Origin: Armatimonadota bacterium
GTDB lineage: Bacteria; Vulcanimicrobiota; JACPDS01
Assembly: GCA_016183885.1 (NCBI GenBank)
Contig: JACPDS010000017.1
Location: forward strand, 13,553 to 19,829
DNA length: 6,277 nt
Reading direction: 5' to 3'
Both the position numbers and the translations under genes were made by a program. Positions 1 through 5,337 of the stretch are shown here, piece after piece. Below the pieces are notes generated by a model, which was given only the letters and a program-made list of their open reading frames with translations, was not told the DNA's origin and did no database searches. Within the stretch, counting starts at the first letter, position 1, and each line of letters starts with the position of its first letter.

Positions 1-384
1 GGTTTTTGTGTAGAGGCTCTACAAGAGGCGCTTTTTAAGTATGGTAATCCGGCTATATTTAATACGGACCAGGGCAGCCAGTTTACGAGCAAAGATTTCA
101 CAGATGAACTTATTAATAGGAATATCAGCATAAGCATGGATGGCCGCGGAATAGCATTGGATAATGTATTTATTGAACGGCTATGGCGTTCCGTCAAATA
201 TGAGAATATATATACGCATAGTTATCGGAGCATTTCTGAAGCGCGTATAGGTTTAAAGGAATATTTTGAATTTTATAATTTTGAGAGGTTTCATCAGTCA
301 TTAGCTTACAAAACGCCAAGTCAAATTTATTTAAAAGAAGCTTGTTTAAAGAAGGAGGTTTATATTGAAAAGTTAGCAGCGTAA
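1..384 (+). CDS. IS3-family transposase OrfB (DDE integrase core), C-terminal part
   Basis: This is the C-terminal 127 residues of an IS3-type transposase, which cuts and joins the element's ends to target DNA. The frame is open from base 1, so the gene is truncated by the window and the ATG at 136 is internal. The second catalytic aspartate sits in NTDQGSQFTS (codon 23 of the visible part) and the catalytic glutamate in DNVFIERLWRSVKYE (codon 59). They are separated by exactly 35 residues, the D(35)E spacing of the IS3/retroviral integrase superfamily. The family-typical tail with YFEFYN, RFHQSLAYKTPSQIY follows. In IS3 elements this domain is normally made as an OrfAB fusion by -1 frameshifting, but that region is not visible. 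No frameshift or stop interrupts the visible part, so it may be intact. Confidence 0.93.
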   Translation, partial: GFCVEALQEALFKYGNPAIFNTDQGSQFTSKDFTDELINRNISISMDGRGIALDNVFIERLWRSVKYENIYTHSYRSISEARIGLKEYFEFYNFERFHQSLAYKTPSQIYLKEACLKKEVYIEKLAA

Positions 385-420
385 AGAACAAGGGTTTGCA
401 CCTTAAAAATTCTAAATATT

Positions 421-445
421 GGTCTTGACAAACCCGACCACTTGA
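421..445. repeat. Probable right terminal inverted repeat of the IS
   Basis: The sequence GGTCTTGACA, then AACCCGACCACTTGA, lies 36 bp after the transposase stop. Read inward from the right it starts TCAAGTGGTCGGGTTTGTC, which resembles IS3-family ends (many start TGAAGTGG or similar). The expected terminal TG is TC here, so the tip may have mutated or the boundary may be off by a base or two. The matching left repeat is outside the window and cannot be compared. Confidence 0.5.
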
Positions 446-629
446 TTTTTTTTTCGTTTAATTTATAGAGAAGCTTTACTTTATGTTCTGCAAGAAGTTT
501 TATTTGAGATTCCGTTTCTGCTAATTCTTTCAAAATTTTATTTTTCTCATCGTCCACAATCTTATACCATTGCTTTCTTTGCACTAATCAATTTAATTTG
601 TTTGTTTTGGCGGACACTGCTTGCGCCAT
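446..629 (-). pseudogene. Coiled-coil protein remnant, with an in-frame UGA and cut by the IS
   Basis: On the minus strand, an ATG at 627-629 opens a frame beginning MAQAVSAKTNKLN, meets TGA at 588-590, and continues in the same frame as LVQRKQWYKIVDDEKNKIL and then a heptad-like, charged stretch (KELAETESQIKLLAEHKVKLL, 21 residues, about positions 30-50) until it reaches the IS end. A GTG at 582-584 could start the second half, but no convincing ribosome binding site precedes it. The two halves read as one small coiled-coil protein with a Trp or Arg codon turned into a stop. The helical part resembles the coiled-coil arms of type I specificity subunits, but this is only a compositional likeness and I do not recognise the family. 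It lies directly downstream of the damaged adenine methyltransferase, in the same direction, as the last member of the operon. Its natural C-terminus was probably lost at the IS junction. Confidence 0.4.
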
Positions 630-656
630 TTTTGATAAATAGCATAAAATCACTTT

Positions 657-1363
657 TTAGGGCAAAGAAATTTCATAATTTGAAATAAAAAGTTCATGTC
701 CCATTTCTGCTTTTTCTTGTTTGTAATTATTCATACCATATTGCAGTTTCCATGGATAAATATTTGCAAAATCAAATAAAAGTCTGATCTCTGGCGAATC
801 ATCCAGAGTTAGTAACCATTTATGCTTACATTTTTTCATATTATCTGCAAATTTTTTGTGATCAAATGAAGTATGCAAATTTCCGTTCTCACCATAAAGT
901 CTCGATTGCGAGGTTTTTAAATAGGGCGGATCTAAAAATATAAAAACACTTTCACCTTTTTGGAATAAAAGTCTTTCATAGTCTCCATACATTACTTGGA
1001 CATCTTTTAAAATGCTTGGCAGTAATCTTAACCGATCAATTGATATTTTTTTTCACCTTTTATATATAATTTAAACAGTTCTCGTCCATTTTTGTAAGTT
1101 TTTTTAATAAGAGAGATTTGTTTCATTAACTTATCTACATCCTTTTTTACAAAACGCCAGAAACAATACAAATCATAATTTAAGTCATTTATCTTAAAAT
1201 TTGCCTTATGTTTAATAAATTGTTTAACTGCCATAAATATAGATCCACCGCCAACAAATGGCTCTCTGAATTCCCTAAAATTCATTGGGATGAGAGGTAA
1301 TATGTTCTTAATTGCCCGAGATTTGCCGCCCGGATATCTTAAAGCACTTTTAATTTTTTTCAT
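657..1363 (-). pseudogene. D12-class (Dam-like) DNA adenine N6-methyltransferase, frameshifted and internally deleted
   Basis: Members transfer a methyl group from S-adenosylmethionine to N6 of adenine. The first part (1028-1363, 111 residues) has motif X LRYPGGKS (residues 8-15), the AdoMet-binding motif I EPFVGGGSIF (34-43) and IND-LN (58-62). The second part, in another frame (657 to about 1046), has the catalytic motif IV FLDPPYLK and the family-typical LHTSFDHKKFA, KWLLTLDDSPEIR and QYGMNNYK blocks. The parts meet at a run of eight A (T at 1046-1053 on the plus strand). One extra A, or a -1 slip on this run, would join GEKK to ISIDRLRLLPSIL. Even when joined, the product would be about 235 residues, against about 275 for relatives. 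The segment that normally carries FFxLNRITFSG and GGYS is absent, so a deletion of about 40 codons, not only a sequencing slip, has occurred. The start has AAGGA upstream and lies 24 bp after the endonuclease stop. Confidence 0.85.
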
Positions 1364-1387
1364 GACAATTTTATCCTTGATAATAAT

Positions 1388-2437
1388 TTATATATACTGA
1401 ATACTGAATCCGTTTGATTCTGCTTCACTTTTTAATAACTCGCATATTTTCTTTTGGCTAGCACTGAGTTCACTTCTGTTAAAACCATAGCCGGTAGAAA
1501 GTTTCAATGTAGGCTTTGGCTTATATCTTTTGTCTTTTATCTTTAAATTTTTCAAATTCGTAAATAAAATCATCTTCAATAAGCCATCTCTTATATCGTC
1601 CAAAGCAGGTAATCTCCCTTCAGCCGAATGTTTTGCTTCAATTAAATGAACGTTATCTTTTATAATTTTGGCTTCATCGGCTGTAAAATAATAATAGCCA
1701 CCCAAATAATTTTTTATTGTAAGAATCGCTTTATCTCCCGCCTTAATAAATTCTTTAGGTTGAATTGTAACTTTTTCCCTTGATTGAGCTTTCTTGGCAA
1801 GACTTCTTGAAGAGCTCATAAATTGTTCTTTGCCCTTTAAAAGTTCGTCAACTTTTTTCTGTGCAGAAGTTTCTGAATGCATTTTTATATGCAATTTCTT
1901 TGAAATATTTTTGTAAGACAATAGAGCCTGCTGTCCAATTTTTCCAACTTTTTCAATCTGCTCTAAATTCCAATGAAGCGCATCTGACTGGTAAGACAGC
2001 AATTTATTCATTTCTTCTATAATCAGCTGTGCATTGAACCTCTGATTTGTTATTTTATTTTTATACCTTGGACTTTTATTGGCTTTCACATAATAAGAAA
2101 TAATAGCATAAACGCCCAACAAGCTCATTAATGAAATAGTATCCCATTGCAGAAAATCCCTATCGCCATCTTTTCCTTCGTCTTTAAAAATAGGAATAAT
2201 AGTAATTTTCTTTCCGGCAAAGCTCAATGAGTTATAAACTCTTGCATATGGGTATGAACGCGTTCTTTTGGCTGACACCCACCAGCTGACTGCAAACTTA
2301 TTTTTGTCATTAAATTGCAGAATGAAAGTAGCTTCTTTTTGCAAGGCCATTGTGAGCTTATTTATTTTATATTCATTTAGTGTTTTGCATAATAGAGGTT
2401 TATAATTTATGCTGGTTATTTCAGCTGATATATCCAT
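1388..2437 (-). CDS. Putative type II restriction endonuclease, PD-(D/E)XK-like, family not recognised
   Basis: This is a 349-residue soluble protein with no signal peptide or membrane segment. I assign it as the endonuclease from context and one motif: it starts inside the 3' end of a DNA methyltransferase gene (17-bp overlap) and precedes a second methyltransferase gene by 24 bp. Near the C-terminus, FTADEAKIIKDNVHLIEAKHS (251-271) carries D254 and E267-x-K269 on a predicted beta strand, the spacing expected of a PD-(D/E)XK active site. The N-terminal half has a distinctive KKITIIPIFKDEGKDGDRDF, then LQWDTISLMSLLGVY block (76-110), rich in acidic residues, and a long helical middle (about 135-215). 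I do not recognise a named enzyme or its recognition sequence. The ATG at 2435-2437 is supported by AGGAAGG nine bases upstream. A nuclease-associated DNA-binding protein is the alternative. The frame is intact. Confidence 0.65.
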   Translation of the reverse strand: MDISAEITSINYKPLLCKTLNEYKINKLTMALQKEATFILQFNDKNKFAVSWWVSAKRTRSYPYARVYNSLSFAGKKITIIPIFKDEGKDGDRDFLQWDTISLMSLLGVYAIISYYVKANKSPRYKNKITNQRFNAQLIIEEMNKLLSYQSDALHWNLEQIEKVGKIGQQALLSYKNISKKLHIKMHSETSAQKKVDELLKGKEQFMSSSRSLAKKAQSREKVTIQPKEFIKAGDKAILTIKNYLGGYYYFTADEAKIIKDNVHLIEAKHSAEGRLPALDDIRDGLLKMILFTNLKNLKIKDKRYKPKPTLKLSTGYGFNRSELSASQKKICELLKSEAESNGFSIQYI

Positions 2438-3299
2438 ATTCTCTTTCCTTCCTAATAATTACCTCGAAACTATCTTCAGTTTGGAACATTGTTTTTTGGT
2501 CCCCAAATCCCAATTTTTCCCCAATGATTGTTTCCAATGATTTCTTTATTTCGAATCCTATACTATTTCTTTCTAAAAGCCTAGCTACTTTCATGGTAGT
2601 TCCACTTCCTGCAAATGGATCTAGTACGGTTTCACCCTTGTAGGAAAATAATTTTATTATTCTATATGGCAATTCTTCGGGAAAAGCCGCTATATCTTTC
2701 TCAAGGACTGAACCCGGTAGAACATTTGTCATTTCCCATAATGTCATATACCATTTATTATTTTGAAACTCCCTAGTGTTAATTTTTGAAGATTCTTTTA
2801 TGCCTCGAGCAATAGATTTATAGTCAAACTTCCCTTTTTGAAAAATTATAATACTTTCCAACAAATTATCTGGATAATAATACATTGGATAAGGATGTTG
2901 TAATATAACGCCACTCCTTTTACTAATTCTCAAATATCCTTCTGGCTTTTTCCATATTATTCTGTCCCGATATCTGAAACCTGTTTCTTGAAAAATCTTT
3001 GTTGCATCTGCAACAATAGGAAACTTTTCTCCATCTACAAGCATATCGTCAATATTCAAAGCTGCAATTCTTCCCTCTTTTAAAACTCTATATACTTCTT
3101 TTGCAACTTTTCTTAAAATTTCTAAATAATGTTGGTAATCGTTGTATAAATTTTTGTAATCAAATGGGGCATTAAAATATGGAGGAGACGTAACCATAAG
3201 ATGGACACTACTATCTTCAACTTCCGGCATCTTGGTGCAATCACCTATAATTAATTTATGAAAAGTTTTTATTGTTTCTTGTTCTACTTGATTTATCAT
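2421..3299 (-). CDS. Beta-class DNA methyltransferase, probably N4-cytosine
   Basis: This modification enzyme transfers a methyl group from S-adenosylmethionine to an exocyclic amino group in DNA. From the start at 3299 (292 residues), HKLIIGDCTKM is followed by the catalytic motif IV TSPPYFN (37-43), and the AdoMet-binding motif I LDPFAGSGTT lies near the C-terminus (226-235) after AAFPEELPYRIIKLF (motif X-like). Catalytic motif first and AdoMet motif last is the beta-class order. S-P-P-Y rather than D-P-P-Y favours N4-cytosine over N6-adenine, though exceptions exist. The region between (IIWKKPEGYLRISKRSG onward, about 114-190) would hold the target-recognition part. An ATG at 3311 would add MGVF, but that codon lies at the edge of the GGGGG motif that serves the 3299 start, so I prefer 3299. 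The frame is intact and ends with TGA inside the endonuclease gene. It is the first gene of the operon. Confidence 0.93.
   Translation of the reverse strand: MINQVEQETIKTFHKLIIGDCTKMPEVEDSSVHLMVTSPPYFNAPFDYKNLYNDYQHYLEILRKVAKEVYRVLKEGRIAALNIDDMLVDGEKFPIVADATKIFQETGFRYRDRIIWKKPEGYLRISKRSGVILQHPYPMYYYPDNLLESIIIFQKGKFDYKSIARGIKESSKINTREFQNNKWYMTLWEMTNVLPGSVLEKDIAAFPEELPYRIIKLFSYKGETVLDPFAGSGTTMKVARLLERNSIGFEIKKSLETIIGEKLGFGDQKTMFQTEDSFEVIIRKEREYGYIS
2447..2453 (-). promoter_or_regulatory. Ribosome binding site of the endonuclease gene, inside the methyltransferase gene
   Basis: The minus strand reads AGGAAGG nine bases before the ATG at 2437. It lies within the last codons of the upstream methyltransferase (IIRKEREYGYIS), so ribosomes finishing that gene would pass over it. 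This fixes the endonuclease start and suggests translational coupling, a common way to let methyltransferase synthesis lead. Confidence 0.6.
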
Positions 3300-3304
3300 A
3301 AAGA

Positions 3305-3309
3305 CCCCC
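3305..3309 (-). promoter_or_regulatory. Likely ribosome binding site deciding the methyltransferase start
   Basis: The minus strand has GGGGGTCTTT directly before ATG at 3297-3299, with a five-base spacer. It is an imperfect Shine-Dalgarno site, but the alternative ATG at 3309-3311 has only A/T-rich DNA (ACGTTTAA) before it. This favours the shorter protein. Confidence 0.45.
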
Positions 3310-3333
3310 ATTTAAACGTTTTTTGGTTTCAAC

Positions 3334-3358
3334 ATTAATATACTCTTTATTAATATAC
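3334..3358. repeat. 10-bp direct repeat ATTAATATAC upstream of the methyltransferase gene, possible operator/promoter
   Basis: ATTAATATAC occurs at 3334-3343 and again at 3349-3358, a perfect tandem copy with a 15-bp period. On the minus strand each copy reads GTATATTAAT, and the embedded TATATT could be a -10 element for the restriction-modification operon. No well-placed -35 hexamer is visible. Paired direct repeats at this position resemble binding sites of autoregulatory controllers, but no controller gene is seen in the window and the sequence is simple A/T, so chance is possible. Confidence 0.4.
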
Positions 3359-3367
3359 ATTTCTTCA

Positions 3368-3523
3368 CAAAATTAAAATAAACCTTTCACCCCGTTAGAA
3401 AGAAGGCTCCGTCCGAAAGGATGGAGTTAAAAATAGTTTAGGGGAAATTTTCCGCCAAAGGCGGATCTGCTGTTGGCGGAGAAGCTCCTTCTAAACTTTC
3501 TAACAGGGTTCGCTTTAATTTTG
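3368..3523. repeat. Long nested inverted repeat: possible structured RNA or small palindromic element
   Basis: About 156 bp fold back on themselves in layers. CAAAATTAAA at 3368-3377 pairs with TTTAATTTTG at 3514-3523. CCC plus GTTAGAAAG (3391-3402) pairs with CTTTCTAAC plus GGG (3496-3508, one bulged A). AAGG (3403-3406) pairs with CCTT (3487-3490). Inside lie an 8-bp stem closed by a GAAA tetraloop (CTCCGTCC-GAAA-GGATGGAG, 3407-3426) and the palindrome TCCGCCAAAGGCGGA (3451-3465). TTGGCGGA at 3473-3480 can replace the second arm of that palindrome, giving two exclusive folds. The tetraloop stem includes one G-T wobble that pairs only as RNA from the plus strand, where the loop is also GNRA, so the plus strand is the better-folding one. 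No long open frame crosses it. It could be an RNA, a MITE-like repeat or a transcription barrier between units. Confidence 0.5.
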
Positions 3524-3669
3524 CAACGAATAATGTCAGTTTTGTTTTAATGAGAAAAATAATATTTTTTAATCTTGCGAGCTTTTCAAAAAATTAATTT
3601 AACTCAACCATAAAAAACTCTTTTTTTTTGGGGGGGCTGGCTCATAAAGGACGGTGCAGAATATGCCGG

Positions 3670-3735
3670 AGGCAGATGAAGCCGAACAAGGGCGAGCCTG
3701 CGACGATAAGGGAATCATCTGCCTAAATTTTTTTT
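3670..3735 (+). terminator. GC-rich stem-loop followed by T8, terminator-like
   Basis: AGGCAGATGA (3670-3679) is perfectly complementary to TCATCTGCCT (3715-3724), and a T8 run follows at 3728-3735 after AAA. The 35-base loop (GCCGAACAAGGGCGAGCCTGC and flanks) is far richer in G and C than its surroundings and could itself pair. The T run makes sense only for plus-strand transcription, yet no plus-strand gene lies upstream, so either a small RNA ends here or it belongs to a lost unit. The loop is longer than in a typical intrinsic terminator. Confidence 0.35.
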
Positions 3736-3790
3736 CTTGCATTGATGGATAGTATTGGGCAGGATTATAGGAATAAAGTTTGAATCAGTT

Positions 3791-4049
3791 TTAGACAGGG
3801 AGCCATTTTTTCCCATACGAACTTCCGGGGTGAGATTATCTCAAAGGTTCACCCAATTCCACCAATGTGTTAATGTTATACTCTATAAAAATTTTGTTCA
3901 GAACAATTAAACTTTGCTTCAGTGGATATGCTTCTGGTTTCAATCAATTCTGATGCGTCACCTTCTTCTGGCACTTTTTATTTTTTTTTGAACCATCCCA
4001 AGATTAATCTGCGCGCTTCAACATTTTTTTTATTAAACTTTATATCAGA
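3791..4049 (-). pseudogene. Possible decayed coding remnant
   Basis: Downstream of the secreted-protein gene, the minus strand shows consecutive protein-like pieces separated by stops or frame changes. 3981-4049 reads SDIKFNKKNVEARRLILGWF then KKK and TAA. 3839-3943 reads LKPEAYPLKQSLIVLNKIF then IEYNINTLVELGEPLR and TAA. 3794-3835 continues in that frame with SHPGSSYGKKWLPV before the next stop. I do not recognise a family. The mixed amino acid content is less biased than random A/T-rich DNA usually gives, but each piece is short and chance frames remain a real possibility. Confidence 0.2.
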
Positions 4050-4087
4050 TCATATAATTCCTCTTGGTTTATCAAAAAGCCCCCTGA

Positions 4088-5239
4088 TTATTGCACAATT
4101 AAACCGCGAATAACAATCTTATTGCCCAGCGCATTGCCGTTATTTACAATGCGCACTTTTATTGTTAGCAAATCCTGACCAAACGAAGAAATATCCCATT
4201 TATATCTATAAGCCTCTCCCGGATTGGTTAGCACCTGATAACCGCCTCCCGCCGTAGAATTATTCGCGCTAAAATTAGGGCTGTAGAAAAGCATCCAGCT
4301 TGTGCCGTTGCCGCTAAGATAAGAAAATGTTCTTCCGTCTTTATATTTAAAATTCTGCGCTTTATTAAGAAGCGCGGAGGAAATAGTTTGTCCATTCAGC
4401 AAAACTTCCATTGGCCAGTTTCCTCCGGCGGGTTTTGAATAAACAATGCGCGCGTCAAACTGCAAAGTTTTTTCCGCCAGAAAAATGCCTTCCCATGATG
4501 AATTGCCGTCAATTCTTATTTCTTCCGGGATTTTAGGCAGCTGGGATTTTATAAAATTTTTTACTGCGTCAACCGCATTATTATATTTTTTCCCGCCGTA
4601 CTCATTATCTTTTGACAGTGTAGAGAAATCAACATATCCAGCTTTTTTCATTCTGCTTTCCCATTCTTTTACTGTCATCCCGTTCCATTCACTGTTTGGA
4701 ATATCGTGAAACGACTTATTTAAAACTCCATGCGCCCATAAATCAAACATATACGCGTTGCCGTTAGAATATATAACAATACCGCCGTGATCAGGATTAA
4801 CATCTAAAGGATCTGTTATGGCGCGATAAATTTTAGACCCGATGGACATTGATTTTTCGCCAAAAAGATAAGTATTTTTTATGCCTGCGCCTTTCAATGC
4901 ATAAGATAATTTATTTGAAACATCTCCGCAGGTTCCTTTCTCTCCGCCTAATACCTGCCGATCCACATATGAAGTATTGGGAATAAGTCCATGGTTGTTA
5001 AGCTGATTTCCTGTTTTACTCATAATATATTTTGCCTTGTCCAAATCGGTGCCGTTTATCAATTCTTGAGGCGCATTCTTCATTATGTCTGCGCCAAAAT
5101 TTTCCCAGGTTATTTCTTCTTTTGTCTTATACGAATCTCCTTTTGCAGATTGATTCTCCGCCGCATGCCCGGCAAAATAAATATTGACGGAAATAACTAT
5201 AAGTAGCGCCAAAGTAAAAGCGAAAAATTTTTTCTGCAT
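4088..5239 (-). CDS. Secreted protein with transglutaminase/papain-like Cys-His-Asp domain and beta-rich C-terminal domain
   Basis: With the start at 5239 the protein has 383 residues. A signal peptide is clear: MQKKFF, a hydrophobic core (about 7-22), then AGHA-AEN with a probable signal peptidase I cut after residue 26. The N-terminal domain holds GGEKGTCGDVSNKLSYAL (Cys104), DHGGIVIYSNGNAYMFDLW (His151, Asp166): the Cys-His-Asp order and contexts of transglutaminase-like and papain-fold enzymes, where Cys starts a helix and His and Asp lie on neighbouring strands. From about residue 238 the protein changes to a beta-strand-rich, aromatic- and glycine-rich module (SSWEGIFLAEKTLQFDARIV to the end) that looks like a carbohydrate- or surface-binding sandwich; this part is unassigned. 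It would act outside the membrane, on cell-wall peptides or proteins, or be a non-catalytic relative. The ATG at 5245 is only one base from GGAGG, so 5239 is the better start. It is probably transcribed on its own. Confidence 0.85.
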   Translation of the reverse strand: MQKKFFAFTLALLIVISVNIYFAGHAAENQSAKGDSYKTKEEITWENFGADIMKNAPQELINGTDLDKAKYIMSKTGNQLNNHGLIPNTSYVDRQVLGGEKGTCGDVSNKLSYALKGAGIKNTYLFGEKSMSIGSKIYRAITDPLDVNPDHGGIVIYSNGNAYMFDLWAHGVLNKSFHDIPNSEWNGMTVKEWESRMKKAGYVDFSTLSKDNEYGGKKYNNAVDAVKNFIKSQLPKIPEEIRIDGNSSWEGIFLAEKTLQFDARIVYSKPAGGNWPMEVLLNGQTISSALLNKAQNFKYKDGRTFSYLSGNGTSWMLFYSPNFSANNSTAGGGYQVLTNPGEAYRYKWDISSFGQDLLTIKVRIVNNGNALGNKIVIRGLIVQ

Positions 5240-5246
5240 ATTCATG

Positions 5247-5253
5247 CCTCCTT
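5247..5253 (-). promoter_or_regulatory. Strong ribosome binding site of the secreted-protein gene
   Basis: A perfect AAGGAGG lies on the minus strand. The distance from GGAGG to the ATG at 5239 is seven bases, close to optimal, while the in-frame ATG at 5245 is only one base away. This decides the start in favour of MQKKFF. Confidence 0.8.
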
Positions 5254-5280
5254 GGGAGTTAAAATATTATTAACTACCCT

Positions 5281-5286
5281 ATTATA
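5281..5286 (-). promoter_or_regulatory. Possible -10 element of the secreted-protein gene
   Basis: The minus strand reads TATAAT within TTATTATATAATAGGG, about 40 bases before the start codon, in the 98-bp gap after the AI-2E-family gene. No -35 hexamer is found at 16-18 bases upstream, so support is the -10 match and position only. Confidence 0.3.
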
Positions 5287-5337
5287 TAATAAGACATTGT
5301 TCTTTTATGGCTGATCATTCTTCAAAGCTGAATATCG

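Larger units (their letters stand above)
1..445 (+). mobile_element. IS3-family insertion sequence, right-hand part
   Basis: The left part of the window is the distal end of an IS3-family element: the transposase catalytic domain runs in from the window edge, stops at 384, and is followed by about 60 bp of non-coding DNA ending in a probable terminal inverted repeat (421-445). The left end, the orfA frame and the start of orfB lie outside the window, so neither completeness nor the target duplication can be judged. Beyond 445 the base composition changes and an oppositely oriented coiled-coil frame begins, which supports placing the element's edge there. Confidence 0.75.
3524..4087. other. 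Non-coding or decayed stretch
   Basis: About 560 bp without a convincing gene on either strand. It contains a T9 run directly followed by a G7 run (3621-3636), a GC-rich stem-loop with T tail (about 3670-3735), a hairpin GGGTGAGAT/ATCTC...TCACCC at 3828-3854, long T runs at 3981-3989 and 4024-4031, and several short minus-strand frames with protein-like composition broken by stops (3791-4049). A plus-strand frame of 63 codons from 3922 to 4113 runs into the antisense of the downstream gene, is very rich in Phe/Leu/Ser, and has no ribosome binding site, so I do not call it. Confidence 0.6.

Noticed and set aside
588..590. UGA as a sense codon (as in Gracilibacteria/Absconditabacteria) because the coiled-coil frame continues through TGA
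   Set aside because: The methyltransferase gene ends in TGA at 2421-2423 in a natural position, and all long genes use ordinary GGN/TGG codons for Gly and Trp without internal TGA.
1046..1053. Programmed -1 frameshifting on A8 as a genuine way to make an active methyltransferase
   Set aside because: The slip would join the frames, but the product would still lack a conserved central block of about 40 residues. A decayed gene explains both defects, so this is kept only as a possibility in the findings.
2380..2643. Plus-strand 87-codon frame
   Set aside because: It lies antisense to the overlap of two well-supported genes and has no recognisable motif or ribosome binding site.
3368..3480. CRISPR array or tandem repeat cluster
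   Set aside because: The repeated units are inverted, few and nested, with no regular spacer length and no cas genes nearby.
3300..3540. Restriction-modification controller (C protein) gene upstream of the methyltransferase
   Set aside because: No open frame for a small helix-turn-helix protein exists on either strand here; only direct repeats are seen.
4070..4087. Intrinsic terminator of the secreted-protein gene (GGGGGCTTTTT after the stop on the minus strand)
   Set aside because: The G run has no complementary C run upstream; only a 4-bp ATCA/TGAT stem can form.
3922..4113. Plus-strand 63-codon frame
   Set aside because: It has no ribosome binding site, is dominated by T-run codons, and its end is antisense to the secreted-protein gene.
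4446..5206. Plus-strand frames of 71-87 codons within this interval
   Set aside because: They are antisense to the secreted-protein gene, whose signal peptide, triad and strong ribosome binding site are clear.
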